A DNA stretch of 64,000 nucleotides from Bradyrhizobium sp. CB1650 (GCF_029761915.1 NZ_CP121695.1:3377501-3441500), one strand, 5' to 3'; shown: positions 19,975 to 27,965, counted from the first letter of the stretch. Notes: generated by a model from the sequence alone, not told the origin. Translations and numbers: made by a program.

Positions 19975-21549
19975 GAGACATAGGTGACAGAACGTACCGG
20001 ACACATGGGTTACACTTTCCGCTTTTGTTCCGCGGGAGGTGTCGATGCCGTGGAAAGCGAGTTCGGTGATGGAAGAGCGTCTGCGCTTTGTCGCTCGTCT
20101 CCTGGACGGGGAGGCGATGACGGATGTGTGCCGGGAGTTCGGTATCTCGCGCAAGACCGGCTACAAGATCTTTGACCGTTACAAGGAGCACGGGCTTGAG
20201 GCGCTGAGTGACCGCTCCAAACGCCCGATACGCTATGCCAACCAGTTGCCGGCTCAAATCGAGACCTTGATTGTCCAGCTCAAAGCCGCGAAGCCACATT
20301 GGGGCGCGCGCAAGATCCGCGAGCTCCTGGTTCGGCGATTGGATGGCGATTTTCGGGTTCCGGCCAAGAGCACGATCCACGCGGTTCTCGATCGGCACGG
20401 TTTGGTCAAACGCGGTTGCGGGCCGCGCCATCGTGCGCGCGGCACGCCGCTGTCACTAGGGGTGGCCCCCAATGATCTCTGGTGCGCCGACTTCAAGGGC
20501 GAGTTCAAGCTCGGCAATGGCCGCTATTGCTTTCCATTGACGGTCAGCGATCACGCCTCACGTTTCCTGCTTTTGTGCGAAGCGCTCGATTCGACCCGCG
20601 AAGACCCTGCCATTACTGCCTTCGAGCGCCTGTTCTGCGAGCGCGGCCTGCCGCTTGCCATTCGCTCCGACAACGGCGTGCCCTTTGCCAGTCCCAATGC
20701 CCTGTTCAACCTGTCGAAGCTGTCGGTGTGGTGGCTCAGGCTCGGCATCGCCATCGAGCGCATCAAGCCGGGCCGTCCGCAGCAGAACGGCCGCCACGAG
20801 CGCATGCATCTGACCCTCAAGAAGGAGGCCACCCGGCCACCGGGCGTCAACAGCCTGCAGCAGCAGGAGCGCTTCGATGCTTTCCTCCGCGAGTTCAACA
20901 CCGAACGTCCGCACGAGGCGCTCGACATGAAGTGCCCTGCCGAGCTCTACACTGCCTCAGGGCTCGCCTATGCCGGCCTGCCGGACCTGACCTATCCCTT
21001 CCATGACCGCGATGTCGTCGTCACCGCCTGCGGCCGCCTCTGCCTGCATCGCAAGAAGATCAACATCTCCACCGTGCTGGCCGGCCAAAAGCTCGGCATC
21101 AAGGAAGTCGACGACGGCATTTGGCTCGTCAGCTTCATGCATTACGACCTCGGATATTTCGACCTGGAGCAGAAAACCTTGCAGCCCCTCGACAACCCGT
21201 TCGGCCCGTAGCCCGTCACCCATGTCTCAGCTACGACCTCGGCGCTCTGACCAAGACGCGCTTTGTCTCATTCTTGGCATGATAGTCCGTTGCTTGGCCG
21301 CGCTGAGCGGTCAACCCCCGAAGCCCGTACGGGGCGCGCCTTTGGCGCGCGGGGTTGACGGCAACAGCGCGTGCCGAGCAATAATGGCCGTGCCATGAAT
21401 GCGTGACGCCGCAACGCTCCGCACCCCCGGATGCGTTCCGCGCCAGTTCAAACGACCACTGGAGTAATTGACCTTGCAACCCCTCGACAACCCGAACGGC
21501 ATGTGGTTGTCACCCATGTCTTAGGTACGCTCTGTTACCCATGTCTCCG
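19975..21549 (+). mobile_element. IS481-family insertion sequence with rearranged right end
   Basis: The left end GAGACATAGGTGACAGA (from 19975) mirrors the right end TCTGTTACCCATGTCTC (to about 21548), giving imperfect terminal inverted repeats. A DDE transposase gene fills 20045-21211. The right side is odd: the end of the transposase gene and adjoining terminal DNA (from TTGCAGCCCCTCGACAACCC at 21179) recur in a diverged copy from 21472. About 230 bases of unrelated DNA lie between. This suggests two related elements recombined, or an insertion into the right end. The left boundary interrupts the gene remnant at 19507-19974. Confidence 0.75.
20045..21211 (+). CDS. IS481-family transposase
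   Basis: This 388-residue transposase has an N-terminal helix-turn-helix (MTDVCREFGISRKTGYKIFD), a linker HTH_29-like block, and an rve-type DDE integrase core. The acidic triad can be placed at DLWCADFKGEF, IRSDNGVPF and the Glu in NGRHERMHLTLK. It ends with QPLDNPFGP. The ATG at 20045 follows GGGAGG by five bases. All catalytic residues appear intact, so the protein may be active even though the element's right end is rearranged. Confidence 0.92.
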   Translation: MPWKASSVMEERLRFVARLLDGEAMTDVCREFGISRKTGYKIFDRYKEHGLEALSDRSKRPIRYANQLPAQIETLIVQLKAAKPHWGARKIRELLVRRLDGDFRVPAKSTIHAVLDRHGLVKRGCGPRHRARGTPLSLGVAPNDLWCADFKGEFKLGNGRYCFPLTVSDHASRFLLLCEALDSTREDPAITAFERLFCERGLPLAIRSDNGVPFASPNALFNLSKLSVWWLRLGIAIERIKPGRPQQNGRHERMHLTLKKEATRPPGVNSLQQQERFDAFLREFNTERPHEALDMKCPAELYTASGLAYAGLPDLTYPFHDRDVVVTACGRLCLHRKKINISTVLAGQKLGIKEVDDGIWLVSFMHYDLGYFDLEQKTLQPLDNPFGP

Positions 21550-21570
21550 GGCTGGACAGGTTTGGCGATG

Positions 21571-21600
21571 TAGCGGACCAGGGACTCGAACCCCCGACGG
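21571..21600 (-). other. Possible tRNA 3'-end remnant
   Basis: On the minus strand GGGGGTTCGAGTCCC followed by TGGTCCGCTA resembles a T-arm and 3' acceptor strand of a tRNA. One T-stem pair is mismatched, there is no CCA, and the 5' half is absent. Such 3' fragments often mark the attachment site of an integrated element, but chance similarity cannot be excluded. Confidence 0.3.
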
Positions 21601-21617
21601 ATCACGCAATCGCGCGA

Positions 21618-22038
21618 ATGCGCCATCAGCAAAGCGAGCGGCACCCGCGGCGGTTGTTCGCGTCCATCGCAAACAAGGCCTGTCAGGGGGCCGGCTGCGC
21701 GTCGGCCTTTGTCCTGACCTGCGCAGTGATCATGATCTGGGCGGTTACAGGACCTCTGTTCCGATTCTCCGATACGTGGCAGCTCGTCATCAACACAGGC
21801 ACGACCATCGTGACCTTTCTGATGGTCTTCCTGATACAGAACTCCCAAAACCGGGACGGATGAACTCATCCGAACCGGCAGCGTCCAGAATTCCTTCGTC
21901 GGCATCGAGCATCTCTCCGCCGACGAATTGGAGGAGTTGCGCACCCGCTGCGAGGCGCGCGCCAAGGCGGTCGCGGCGGAGAGAAGAAGCTCAGGCAGAC
22001 GCCGCCCACCCAGATCCCAGGACGATGCTGACGGCTAA
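21618..22038 (+). pseudogene. Low-affinity iron permease family remnant
   Basis: The first frame gives [20 protein letters not shown] and [25 protein letters not shown], the two membrane spans and signature of small low-affinity iron permease family proteins. Where relatives continue with a helical tail, the frame ends. The next frame then supplies that tail: [20 protein letters not shown], then DELEELRTRCEARAKAVAAE, with a stop at 22036-22038. A short deletion of about five codons plus a frame change at 21861-21866 explains this. It is probably inactive. Confidence 0.7.
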
Positions 22039-22159
22039 TGGTCCAGCACAAAGAAGAGCGGCCTCACCGCCAATGGTAGGAACGCGCGAGGCAACCCGAC
22101 GTTCGAGTTGAAGGTAGCCGCAGCCTGCGCTTCCGAATTCCTTCAGAGGAGGATTCACC

Positions 22160-22456
22160 ATGAGGTCCATTGCGAGCGCGCTGATCTTTGCTCTGGCGCT
22201 TTCCGCTCCCGCCGCACTTGCCCAAACCACGAAGCCGGACGTCTCCGGCGCTCCGAGCGCGCAGAACTCGGGTGCCGGCATAGCGGGCCAGCCGGGCAAC
22301 AAGAATGGTCCAGCCGCCAAACCGGGAGAGACCGTCGGCGCCAGCTCAAGCTCGAACCAGCAGAATCCGACAGTGCAGCAGCAGGACCCTTCCAACATCA
22401 AAGGTCTGCCGGGAAACAAGAGCGGTCCGCCGGCCAAGGAGCCCGATCGTAAGTGA
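22160..22456 (+). CDS. Small exported Pro/Gly/Asn-rich protein
   Basis: This 98-residue protein has a clear Sec signal peptide (MRSIASALIFALALSAPAALA, cleaved after ALAQ region). The mature part is low-complexity and unstructured: NSGAGIAGQPGNKNGPAAKP and a near-repeat IKGLPGNKSGPPAKEP. AGAGGAGGATTCACC before the ATG is a strong ribosome binding site. Two other genes in the window (31404-31682 and 32964-33224) encode the same kind of product, a signal peptide plus a 60-70 residue Pro/Gly/Thr-rich tail. Function is unknown. A periplasmic or surface location is expected. Confidence 0.75.
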   Translation: MRSIASALIFALALSAPAALAQTTKPDVSGAPSAQNSGAGIAGQPGNKNGPAAKPGETVGASSSSNQQNPTVQQQDPSNIKGLPGNKSGPPAKEPDRK

Positions 22457-22464
22457 TGCGGCAG

Positions 22465-22483
22465 CTCGGCGGTTGATGCCGAG
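22465..22483. terminator. Hairpin between convergent genes
   Basis: CTCGGC (22465-22470) pairs with GCCGAG (22478-22483) across a seven-base loop, between the stops of the exported protein gene and the response regulator gene. No strong T run follows on either strand, so termination activity is only plausible. Confidence 0.35.
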
Positions 22484-22491
22484 GGATCTTC

Positions 22492-22857
22492 CTAGTTCGG
22501 CGGCATCCGCCTTTCGCCGCCGAACTCCTTCACCATCCGGACGATCTCATCCGGATGAAATGGCTTCTTCACGATCCGACTGCCGGGCACGGGGCGTGGT
22601 GTAACCGGCGAGTAGCCCGTGGCGTAGATGACCGGCAGTTCCGGATTGTGCTCGCGGCAGCGCTCCGCGATCTGCCACCCGTCGACGTTTCCGGGCAGCT
22701 TGACGTCGGTGACCAGCACGTCCGCGACGTGGCGCTTGCACCAGTCCAGCGCCTCCTCGCCGGTGCTTGCGTGGATCACGTGATAGCCTGCATCGCGCAG
22801 CGCTTCGACGACGAACTCACGGATCAGGGGGTCGTCCTCGACGAGAAGTACGCTCAC
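22492..22857 (-). CDS. Single-domain response regulator
   Basis: This 121-residue CheY-like receiver has no output domain. The phosphorylation pocket is complete: Asp8-Asp9 (LVEDDPLI), phospho-acceptor Asp51 (VTDVKLPG), Thr80 (YATGYS) and Lys98 (VKKPF). I chose the GTG at 22857 because the receiver begins there (MSVLLVEDD). The longer open frame upstream does not look like protein. Such orphan receivers usually relay phosphate between kinases and other proteins. No histidine kinase gene is adjacent. Confidence 0.88.
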   Translation of the reverse strand: MSVLLVEDDPLIREFVVEALRDAGYHVIHASTGEEALDWCKRHVADVLVTDVKLPGNVDGWQIAERCREHNPELPVIYATGYSPVTPRPVPGSRIVKKPFHPDEIVRMVKEFGGERRMPPN

Positions 22858-22911
22858 TGGCGGCTCACTTAGAATAATATTCGTTACCCATGTCGAACGG
22901 TCCAATTGCGT

Positions 22912-23075
22912 GGTCGTTCCTGACGGTAGTGCGCCGGGAGAGCGGCACGAGGAGAAGGCGAGCGCCATCGAGGACGAGCGCTCGGCGTTGGAAGAGCGCG
23001 CCGAGGCCGAAGAGAGACGCTGGGAGAAGTCAGAGGAAAAACCTGGAGTCGGCTCTGCGTCGCGCACGGGCGTAA
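22912..23075 (+). pseudogene. Remnant of a coiled-coil small protein
   Basis: RHEEKASAIEDERSALEERA and EAEERRWEKSEEK form a charged helical segment. A one-base shift then gives NLESALRRARA and a stop at 23075, the expected end of such a helix. The 5' part cannot be identified. It is listed because the two halves fit together as one protein tail. Confidence 0.35.
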
Positions 23076-23096
23076 CCGTCGGGGCAGCGGAGAAGT

Positions 23097-23246
23097 TCAC
23101 TCCGCCTTATAAATGCGTCCCTTGCCGCCGGATTTCGTGCAGCGGCCCGGGAAGATCCTGCGGCCGGGTTCGATCTCGTGCGCCAGCTGATGCCCGGTAC
23201 CACCGCAGGCTTCGCACTTGACCTCAGCGGGTCCGCCCTTCCTCAT
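23097..23246 (-). CDS. Tiny zinc-ribbon-like protein, one cysteine replaced
   Basis: This 49-residue protein carries CEACGGTG, the CxxCxGxG pattern of DnaJ-type zinc fingers, then GRCTKSGGKGRIYKAE. The second pair would normally be CTKC, and here the last Cys is Ser, leaving three ligands. The start overlaps the upstream gene's stop by four bases (ATGA), so the two form a small operon. The lost Cys may abolish zinc binding, or another residue such as a nearby His may serve. Confidence 0.6.
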   Translation of the reverse strand: MRKGGPAEVKCEACGGTGHQLAHEIEPGRRIFPGRCTKSGGKGRIYKAE

Positions 23247-23440
23247 GCCTCGCCTGAGGCGGAGAAGAGCGTTGAGGGCGGGCTGGTTTGCGGTGGCGGC
23301 AGCGGCCGGGCGCTGCCGCCGGGTTTCCTCTTGGCGTCGTACCTCTTGGCCAACTCGAGCAGCCTTCTGCGTGTGAACGGATCGGCCTTCTCCGCCAGAT
23401 CGCGCGCCCGGTGCGCGAAGCCGCTGTAGAACTCTTCCAT
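23243..23440 (-). CDS. Small helical hypothetical protein
   Basis: This 65-residue protein starts MEEFYSGFAHRARDLAEKAD and continues PFTRRRLLELAKRYDAKR, a strongly amphipathic helix, then a Pro-rich tail. Similar short proteins are common in bradyrhizobia as far as I recognise the style, but no function is known. The start was placed at 23440, where the helix begins; an upstream start would add only seven residues. Confidence 0.6.
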   Translation of the reverse strand: MEEFYSGFAHRARDLAEKADPFTRRRLLELAKRYDAKRKPGGSARPLPPPQTSPPSTLFSASGEA

Positions 23441-23559
23441 AACGCCACCCCACACCATCACCGAACGTCGATCTTCGATGGTCGGCGAGGCTCACGTCAA
23501 GAGATCGCTTGTGCCCGCCTGGCAAACGGCATGACGCTGACCGAGGCGAGGGAAGCCAA

Positions 23560-23970
23560 ATGTCGCTGCTGCAACCAATCCGGAAGCCGTGCCCGCACTG
23601 TGGGCGGCCGATGAAGCTCGTGCGCGACGAGGCCGCCAGAGGCGACGAGCGCTACGTCTGCCCCGATTGCGACGACGATCCGCTGCACGATCCTGCCGCC
23701 CGGAAGTGGGCGGACGGCCCGGCCGCCGGCGAAATAGGGCGCGGAAAAAATCGCCCGGGCAGGGGCCGGGCCTCGCCGAGCCAGGACTGGCAAGTTCGTC
23801 GTGGGCGCACCACCTCGTTTGTAGATGCCAAACGTGGGGAGGCGCGATGTCGACGGTCGCAAAGCTGCTCGCGCGGAAGCAGGCACTCCTGGAGCGACTG
23901 GAGAGCGGTCCTGGGCCGAACGAGCGCGAGGAAATCGAGGCGCTGCTCGCCCGGATCGAGACGGCGCTGA
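23560..23970 (+). CDS. Small zinc-finger protein, probably with aberrant extension
   Basis: The first 50 residues look genuine: MSLLQPIRKPCPHCGRPMKL followed by RDEAARGDERYVCPDCDDDP, two CxxC pairs 25 residues apart that should bind zinc, then LHDPAARKWADGP. GAGGGAAGCC precedes the ATG. After residue 55 the frame becomes Arg/Ser-rich and overlaps the next, well-formed gene by 124 bases. The real protein therefore probably ended near residue 55-60 and a frame change has extended it. Confidence 0.55.
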   Translation: MSLLQPIRKPCPHCGRPMKLVRDEAARGDERYVCPDCDDDPLHDPAARKWADGPAAGEIGRGKNRPGRGRASPSQDWQVRRGRTTSFVDAKRGEARCRRSQSCSRGSRHSWSDWRAVLGRTSARKSRRCSPGSRRR

Positions 23971-24014
23971 ACCTGCTCGAGCCGGGAGATGCCGCCGGAC
24001 CGAGCGACGAGTGA
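23847..24014 (+). CDS. Small helical hypothetical protein
   Basis: This 55-residue protein, MSTVAKLLARKQALLERLES then PNEREEIEALLARIETALNL, is a probable helical hairpin with heptad-like Leu spacing. GGGGAGGCGCG immediately precedes the ATG. It converges on the gene at 24032-24277. Function is unknown. An oligomerising adaptor would fit but is a guess. Confidence 0.65.
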   Translation: MSTVAKLLARKQALLERLESGPGPNEREEIEALLARIETALNLLEPGDAAGPSDE

Positions 24015-24031
24015 ACCGAAGCCGCCGCCCG

Positions 24032-24277
24032 TCAGAGCGCACTTAGATCGTCCGGCACCTCGCCGAACTTCCGGATCAGTGTGGCGTCGCCGAAGTCGCC
24101 GCTCGACGGATCTCCGGTCCGCGAAAAGGCGACCGCACCCGTGCAGCCTGGTTTCCGCGAGAGCGCTTCGGCGCGCACGACGGCGGCGTTGGCGCTGAGG
24201 CACTTTATCGCCTCGCCGGGCGCGACGCCGTCGTCGGCCATGACGAACGGCAATGCCACGTAGTAGGTGACGTCCAT
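24032..24277 (-). CDS. Small hypothetical protein
   Basis: This 81-residue protein starts MDVTYYVALPFVMADDGVAP and contains SRKPGCTGAVAFSRTGDPSS and a C-terminal DATLIRKFGEVPDDLSAL. GGAAGGAG eight bases before the ATG at 24277 fixes the start. The pattern of strand and helix suggests a compact alpha/beta fold. It overlaps the end of the upstream remnant at 24283-24480 closely enough to have been an operon partner. No function is known. Confidence 0.65.
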   Translation of the reverse strand: MDVTYYVALPFVMADDGVAPGEAIKCLSANAAVVRAEALSRKPGCTGAVAFSRTGDPSSGDFGDATLIRKFGEVPDDLSAL

Positions 24278-24282
24278 CGCAG

Positions 24283-24480
24283 TCACTCCTTCCGTTCGCG
24301 CTGCGGGCCATGCCGCCCGCGTGAATATCCTTTCGAGACCGCCGCGCGTAGCTCGTTGGCCTCGGCCTCGAGAAAGTCGATGGCGATCAACAACGCCTTG
24401 ACCCCCTCCCGGGGATCTCCGCCGCAGGCTTCGATGGCCTGGTCGGCGGCGAGCTCAAGATCGCCCTCGGCGGAGCAGGT
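24283..24480 (-). pseudogene. Small helical protein, 5' end lost
   Basis: The minus strand reads AEGDLELAADQAIEACGGDP, REGVKALLIAIDFLEAEANE and LRAAVSKGYSRGRHG to a TGA at 24283-24285. The helix-rich text is protein-like, but the frame has no start codon: an upstream stop is reached without one. The ATG near 24507 is in another frame. A frameshift near the N-terminus is likely. Confidence 0.45.
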
Positions 24481-24663
24481 TTGGAAGCGGCGGACATGCT
24501 TCCATGTTCTTCATTTGTTCCATCGGAGTGAAGCGGCATCCGCTGGATTCCGCTGGCGCGATGGACCCGTGCGGATGAATCTTCGCGCGGAAAGGCTGGC
24601 CTGTCGGAACTGGCATCTGCCGTTCGTCTTGAATCCAGGCCTCGAACCGGAGTTCTGCGTGAC

Positions 24664-25593
24664 ATGGCCCCGCGCGCCAATTGGAAGGGATTCTTGAGAC
24701 TATCGCTGGTCACCTGTCCGGTAGCGCTCTACCCGGCCACTTCCGACAGCGAGAAGATCAGCTTCAACCAGCTCAACCGACAGACCGGCCATCGCATCAA
24801 GTACCTGAAGGTCGATGCGGACACCGGCGACGAGGTGCCGAACGAGGACATCGTCAAGGGCTACGAACTCGACAAGGGCCAGTACATCGAGGTCTCGAAA
24901 GAAGAGCTCGAGGAGATCGCGCTGGAATCGACGCGCACGATCGAGATCGACGAGTTCGTCGACAAGTCCGACATCGACCCGCGCTATCTGATCCGGCCCT
25001 ACTATCTGCGCCCCGACGGCAAGGTCGGGCACGACGCTTTCGCGGTGATCCGCGAGACCATCCGCGAGATGGACAAGGTCGCGATCGGGCGGGTCGTGCT
25101 GACCAACCGCGAGCACATCATCGCGCTGGAGCCAATAGACAAGGGTCTCGTCGGCACGCTGCTACGCTACCCGTACGAGGTGCGCAGCGAGCAGGAATAT
25201 TTCGACGAGATCCAGGATGTCAAAGTCACCAAGGACATGCTGGACCTCGCCAGGCACATAGTGAACCAGAAGGCGGGGCGGTTCGATCCCGAGAAGTTCG
25301 AGGACCACTACGAGACCGCGCTCATCGACCTCATCAACCAGAAGCGTGCCGGCAAGCCGATCACGCCGAAGGAGCGGCCGGTATCGACAAACGTCGTCGA
25401 CCTGATGGAGGCGCTGCGTCGGAGCGTGCGCGGCGAGGCCGCCGAGACCAAGACTCCGAAGAAGCCGGCCAAGAAGGGGAGGAAGGCGGCGGCCGGGCAG
25501 AAGGAAATGCTGTTGCCGATTGCCGGCAAGAAGCCGGCCAAGGAAGCAGCGGCAAAAAAGTCGGCGGCCAGGCCGCAGCGGAAATCGGCTTAG
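24664..25593 (+). CDS. ku: Non-homologous end-joining protein Ku
   Basis: This 309-residue bacterial Ku would form a homodimeric ring that slides onto broken DNA ends and recruits ligase LigD. It has the typical start APRANWKGFLRLSLVTCPVA, the ring-forming core (ISFNQLNRQTGHRIKYLKVD, IEIDEFVDKSDIDPRYLIRP, GKVGHDAFAVIRETIREMDK), and the bridge region VNQKAGRFDPEKFEDHYETA. A Lys/Ala-rich C-terminal tail of about 60 residues (TPKKPAKKGRKAAAGQ) is of the kind that binds DNA in other Ku proteins. No ligase gene is in the window; bradyrhizobia often carry several ku copies. Start ATG at 24664. Confidence 0.96.
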   Translation: MAPRANWKGFLRLSLVTCPVALYPATSDSEKISFNQLNRQTGHRIKYLKVDADTGDEVPNEDIVKGYELDKGQYIEVSKEELEEIALESTRTIEIDEFVDKSDIDPRYLIRPYYLRPDGKVGHDAFAVIRETIREMDKVAIGRVVLTNREHIIALEPIDKGLVGTLLRYPYEVRSEQEYFDEIQDVKVTKDMLDLARHIVNQKAGRFDPEKFEDHYETALIDLINQKRAGKPITPKERPVSTNVVDLMEALRRSVRGEAAETKTPKKPAKKGRKAAAGQKEMLLPIAGKKPAKEAAAKKSAARPQRKSA

Positions 25594-25632
25594 GACGTGT
25601 TAAAGGCGCGTTCGTTAGCGAGAGCTCCTGCG

Positions 25633-26000
25633 ATGACCATCAACCTGAATCACACCAACACCCCTGCCCGCGACAAGAGGGCAGCGGCGCAATTTTTTGC
25701 GCGCATTTTTGGCCTTCATCCGGATCTGAAAGAGGCCATTTCGCTCCGGTACGTATCAACGACACGCTCACGCTTCTTTTCGACGAACAGGAGGTGTTCG
25801 AGAGCCATCACTACGCCTTCCACGTCGGCGATACCGAGTTCGATGCCATCTTTGGTCGCGTTCGCGAGGCGAACCTCGCCTATGACAGCGCACCTTGGAG
25901 CCTAGAGGACGGCAAGCTCAACGATTGGAACGGGGGCCGCGGCGTCTATTTTCGTGACCCTGATGGCCACGTGCTCGAACTCATGACCGTGCCTCGGTAA
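25633..26000 (+). pseudogene. VOC-family (glyoxalase-like) protein, one-base frameshift
   Basis: The N-terminal block MTINLNHTNTPARDKRAAAQ-FFARIFGL is a typical vicinal-oxygen-chelate start. Near 25730 a missing G (GAGGCC where GAGGGCC is expected) moves the rest into another frame: HFAPVRINDTLTLLFDEQEV, ESHHYAFHVGDTEFDAIFGR and YFRDPDGHVLELMTVPR to a stop at 25998. The last motif (DPDGHVLE, with the metal-ligand Glu) is clear. Apart from this one base the gene is complete, so it is either a very recent pseudogene or a base-call error. Confidence 0.75.
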
Positions 26001-26101
26001 GCTTCACTAGGCTTGGCTCACGCGCACCCTTGTGCCGCTGTCGGTATCGAACTCCCCAGAGTTGGCCGAGCGTGAATTCGAAAGGGAGCCGGTATAGAAC
26101 G

Positions 26102-26758
26102 ATGCTGACGCAGATCTATGAGGTAGCTACGCCCGCCGAAGCCGAGGCGATATCCGCAATCGGCGTGGACCATATCGGCGTGCTTGTCGGCGATGGCGTC
26201 TTCCCTCGCGAGCTTCCAGTCCACAAAGCAGCAGCTATCATGAAAGAGATCCGCGCGCCGTCCGTACTTTCCGCGCTGTTCCTCTCGGCGGATGTCGGTC
26301 TCATCGAACGGATGGCCAGGGAGCTTGACCCGCCCATCGTGCACCTTGGTGCTTCGAGCGAATTGCTCGCCCCCGATGATGTCGTGGCGCTTCGAAGGTC
26401 TCTGCCAAACGTCAAGATCATGCGCAGCGTACCGGTGACAGGAGCCGCGGCGGTGCAGGTGGCGCGCACATATGATGGAATTGTCGACTGGATCCTGCTT
26501 GATAGTCATCGCATAGGCGATGCTCAGATCGGTGCGCAGGGCGTGACGCATGATTGGAGCATCAGTCGAAAGATTGTCGAGACTGTTCGGAGTCCAGTAA
26601 TCCTCGCCGGCGGGCTAGGGCCGGACAATGTCAAAGAGGCCATACGGTTGGTCCGACCTGCCGGCGTCGATTCGAAAACGAAGACCGACCGCGAGGACAC
26701 CCACTCGAAAGACCTTGCGAAGATCGAAGCTTTCCATCGCGCCGCAAAGAGCGGCTAG
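26102..26758 (+). CDS. TrpF-like TIM-barrel protein lacking the catalytic cysteine
   Basis: This 218-residue barrel resembles phosphoribosylanthranilate isomerase: ATPAEAEAISAIGVDHIGVL, VHLGASSELLAPDDV, VDWILLDSH (position of the catalytic Asp) and the phosphate-binding VILAGGLGPDNVKEAIRLVR followed by GVDSKTKTDR. True TrpF has a KICG motif on the first strand with the general-base Cys. Here that strand reads LTQIYEV, so the Cys is absent. It is thus probably not a tryptophan enzyme but a paralogue with another role. The ATG at 26102 follows AAGGGAG. No other tryptophan gene is nearby. Confidence 0.75.
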   Translation: MLTQIYEVATPAEAEAISAIGVDHIGVLVGDGVFPRELPVHKAAAIMKEIRAPSVLSALFLSADVGLIERMARELDPPIVHLGASSELLAPDDVVALRRSLPNVKIMRSVPVTGAAAVQVARTYDGIVDWILLDSHRIGDAQIGAQGVTHDWSISRKIVETVRSPVILAGGLGPDNVKEAIRLVRPAGVDSKTKTDREDTHSKDLAKIEAFHRAAKSG

Positions 26759-26899
26759 ATTGCACGTCCTTTTTCCCGCGTTCGAGTCGCATCGACGATC
26801 CGGAAGTTGGAGGCGCACCCAGTCTCAGCAGCTCGGGGGCGAATTCGCATAGGGACGGCTGGAGCAGGGCTGCGTGTCGGAGTGGCGGGCGCATCCGCG

Positions 26900-27145
26900 T
26901 CAGCGTGATTTGGTCGTCTCCTCGGATGCCCTGAGGCGATCGAGCAGAGATTTCAGGGAGGACGGAAGTTCTCTCTCGACGCGCATCAGGGAGTCCAGCC
27001 GTTCGCCGACCTCTGCAGCGATGGCGCGGCTCTGCATGGCACGGATCAAGACCGAGTTTCCGCATCGATTCACTATCTCCTCCGAGACGCCAAACATTCG
27101 GGCGCCGGACTGGTTGCGACTAAAGTTCACTTTTGAACATTCCAA
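26900..27145 (-). CDS. Small helical hypothetical protein
   Basis: The 81-residue frame may truly start at 27097 (MFGVSEEIVNRCGNSVLIRA), since the preceding 16 residues look random. The rest, AAEVGERLDSLMRVERELPS then LKSLLDRLRASEE, is two amphipathic helices. No domain is recognised. It is divergent from the gene at 27216. Confidence 0.5.
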   Translation of the reverse strand: MECSKVNFSRNQSGARMFGVSEEIVNRCGNSVLIRAMQSRAIAAEVGERLDSLMRVERELPSSLKSLLDRLRASEETTKSR

Positions 27146-27215
27146 GGAACGAATCGCTCAGGTTGTACTTTGCGCTTGGGGCGGAATTAGAATAGCGCTT
27201 GTCGGAAGGCGAAAC

Positions 27216-27395
27216 GTGGCGGGACGAGAGTATCTGAACCGACAGGCGGCCACGCTCCTCAAGTTCGCGAAGACGACCACCGATCCGATGGTCGCTTTAG
27301 GCTTGGTCGAGAAGGCCGCCGATCTCAAGGAGCAAGCGGAGGAGCCGCGCGCCGAAGGTGGTGCCGAGGCGCCCGATGCTGCTGGCGACGGCTAG
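27216..27395 (+). CDS. Small helical hypothetical protein
   Basis: This 59-residue protein starts at a GTG (27216) with GGAAGG eight bases before it. It reads AGREYLNRQAATLLKFAKTT then DPMVALGLVEKAADLKEQAE, a probable helical hairpin. Similar short proteins occur singly in many bradyrhizobia, as I recall the style. No function is known. Confidence 0.6.
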   Translation: MAGREYLNRQAATLLKFAKTTTDPMVALGLVEKAADLKEQAEEPRAEGGAEAPDAAGDG

Positions 27396-27965
27396 TGCCT
27401 CGATCGCCCCGGGCATAAGGTAGCCGAGCCTGTGCGCATCGAATGGCCGTCCGCGCGGCGCAACTGATCACCGCCGCTTCCCGTCTTGGGGACGGAGCCC
27501 GCCCGACCACCGCGAGGCGACTGGACCGGAATTCAGAGCAGCGCCAGGACCGCGACCACCACGACCAGACCCGTCGCGGTCACGCACCAGCATGACACTT
27601 CGAAGACTCGCATAACCTGCCCCGGTTGAAGGGCCTGCCCTGCCGCGGACGCTATGGGAACTCGGCGAGTGGAACCGCAACTTTCTCGTGCCGTCATGTG
27701 TTCACGGCAGGGGCGCACGACACGCGAGGCATGCCGATGCCCCTCATGCCAATAGGTGATGTATTTCTCACAGTGGCGATCATGATTCTTGCCTTTCTCG
27801 GCGAGGTCGCAGTGTTCGCTCTTCTCGGAATCTTCTGAGCGCTTCGACCGAGGCGGCTGGCGCGACCACCGCAGAGATCCGGAGTGCGCACCGCGGCGCG
27901 CGACGCACCGGATTGCGGACCTCTCTTCGCGGGATTCTTTACGATTCGGCTTAAATTCCGGCTCG
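27396..27965. other. Intergenic; two possible single-span micropeptides
   Basis: No ordinary gene is supported. A minus-strand frame ending at 27533 could give MRVFEVSCWCVTATGLVVVV plus AVLALL (26 residues). A plus-strand frame ending at 27838 could give a peptide with DVFLTVAIMILAFLGEVAVF. Both would be single membrane spans. Neither has a clear ribosome binding site, so I only note them. Confidence 0.3.

Noticed and set aside
21571..21600. A complete tRNA gene
   Set aside because: Only a T-arm and acceptor-like piece is present. The D-arm, anticodon arm and 5' acceptor strand are missing, so it is listed only as a possible remnant.
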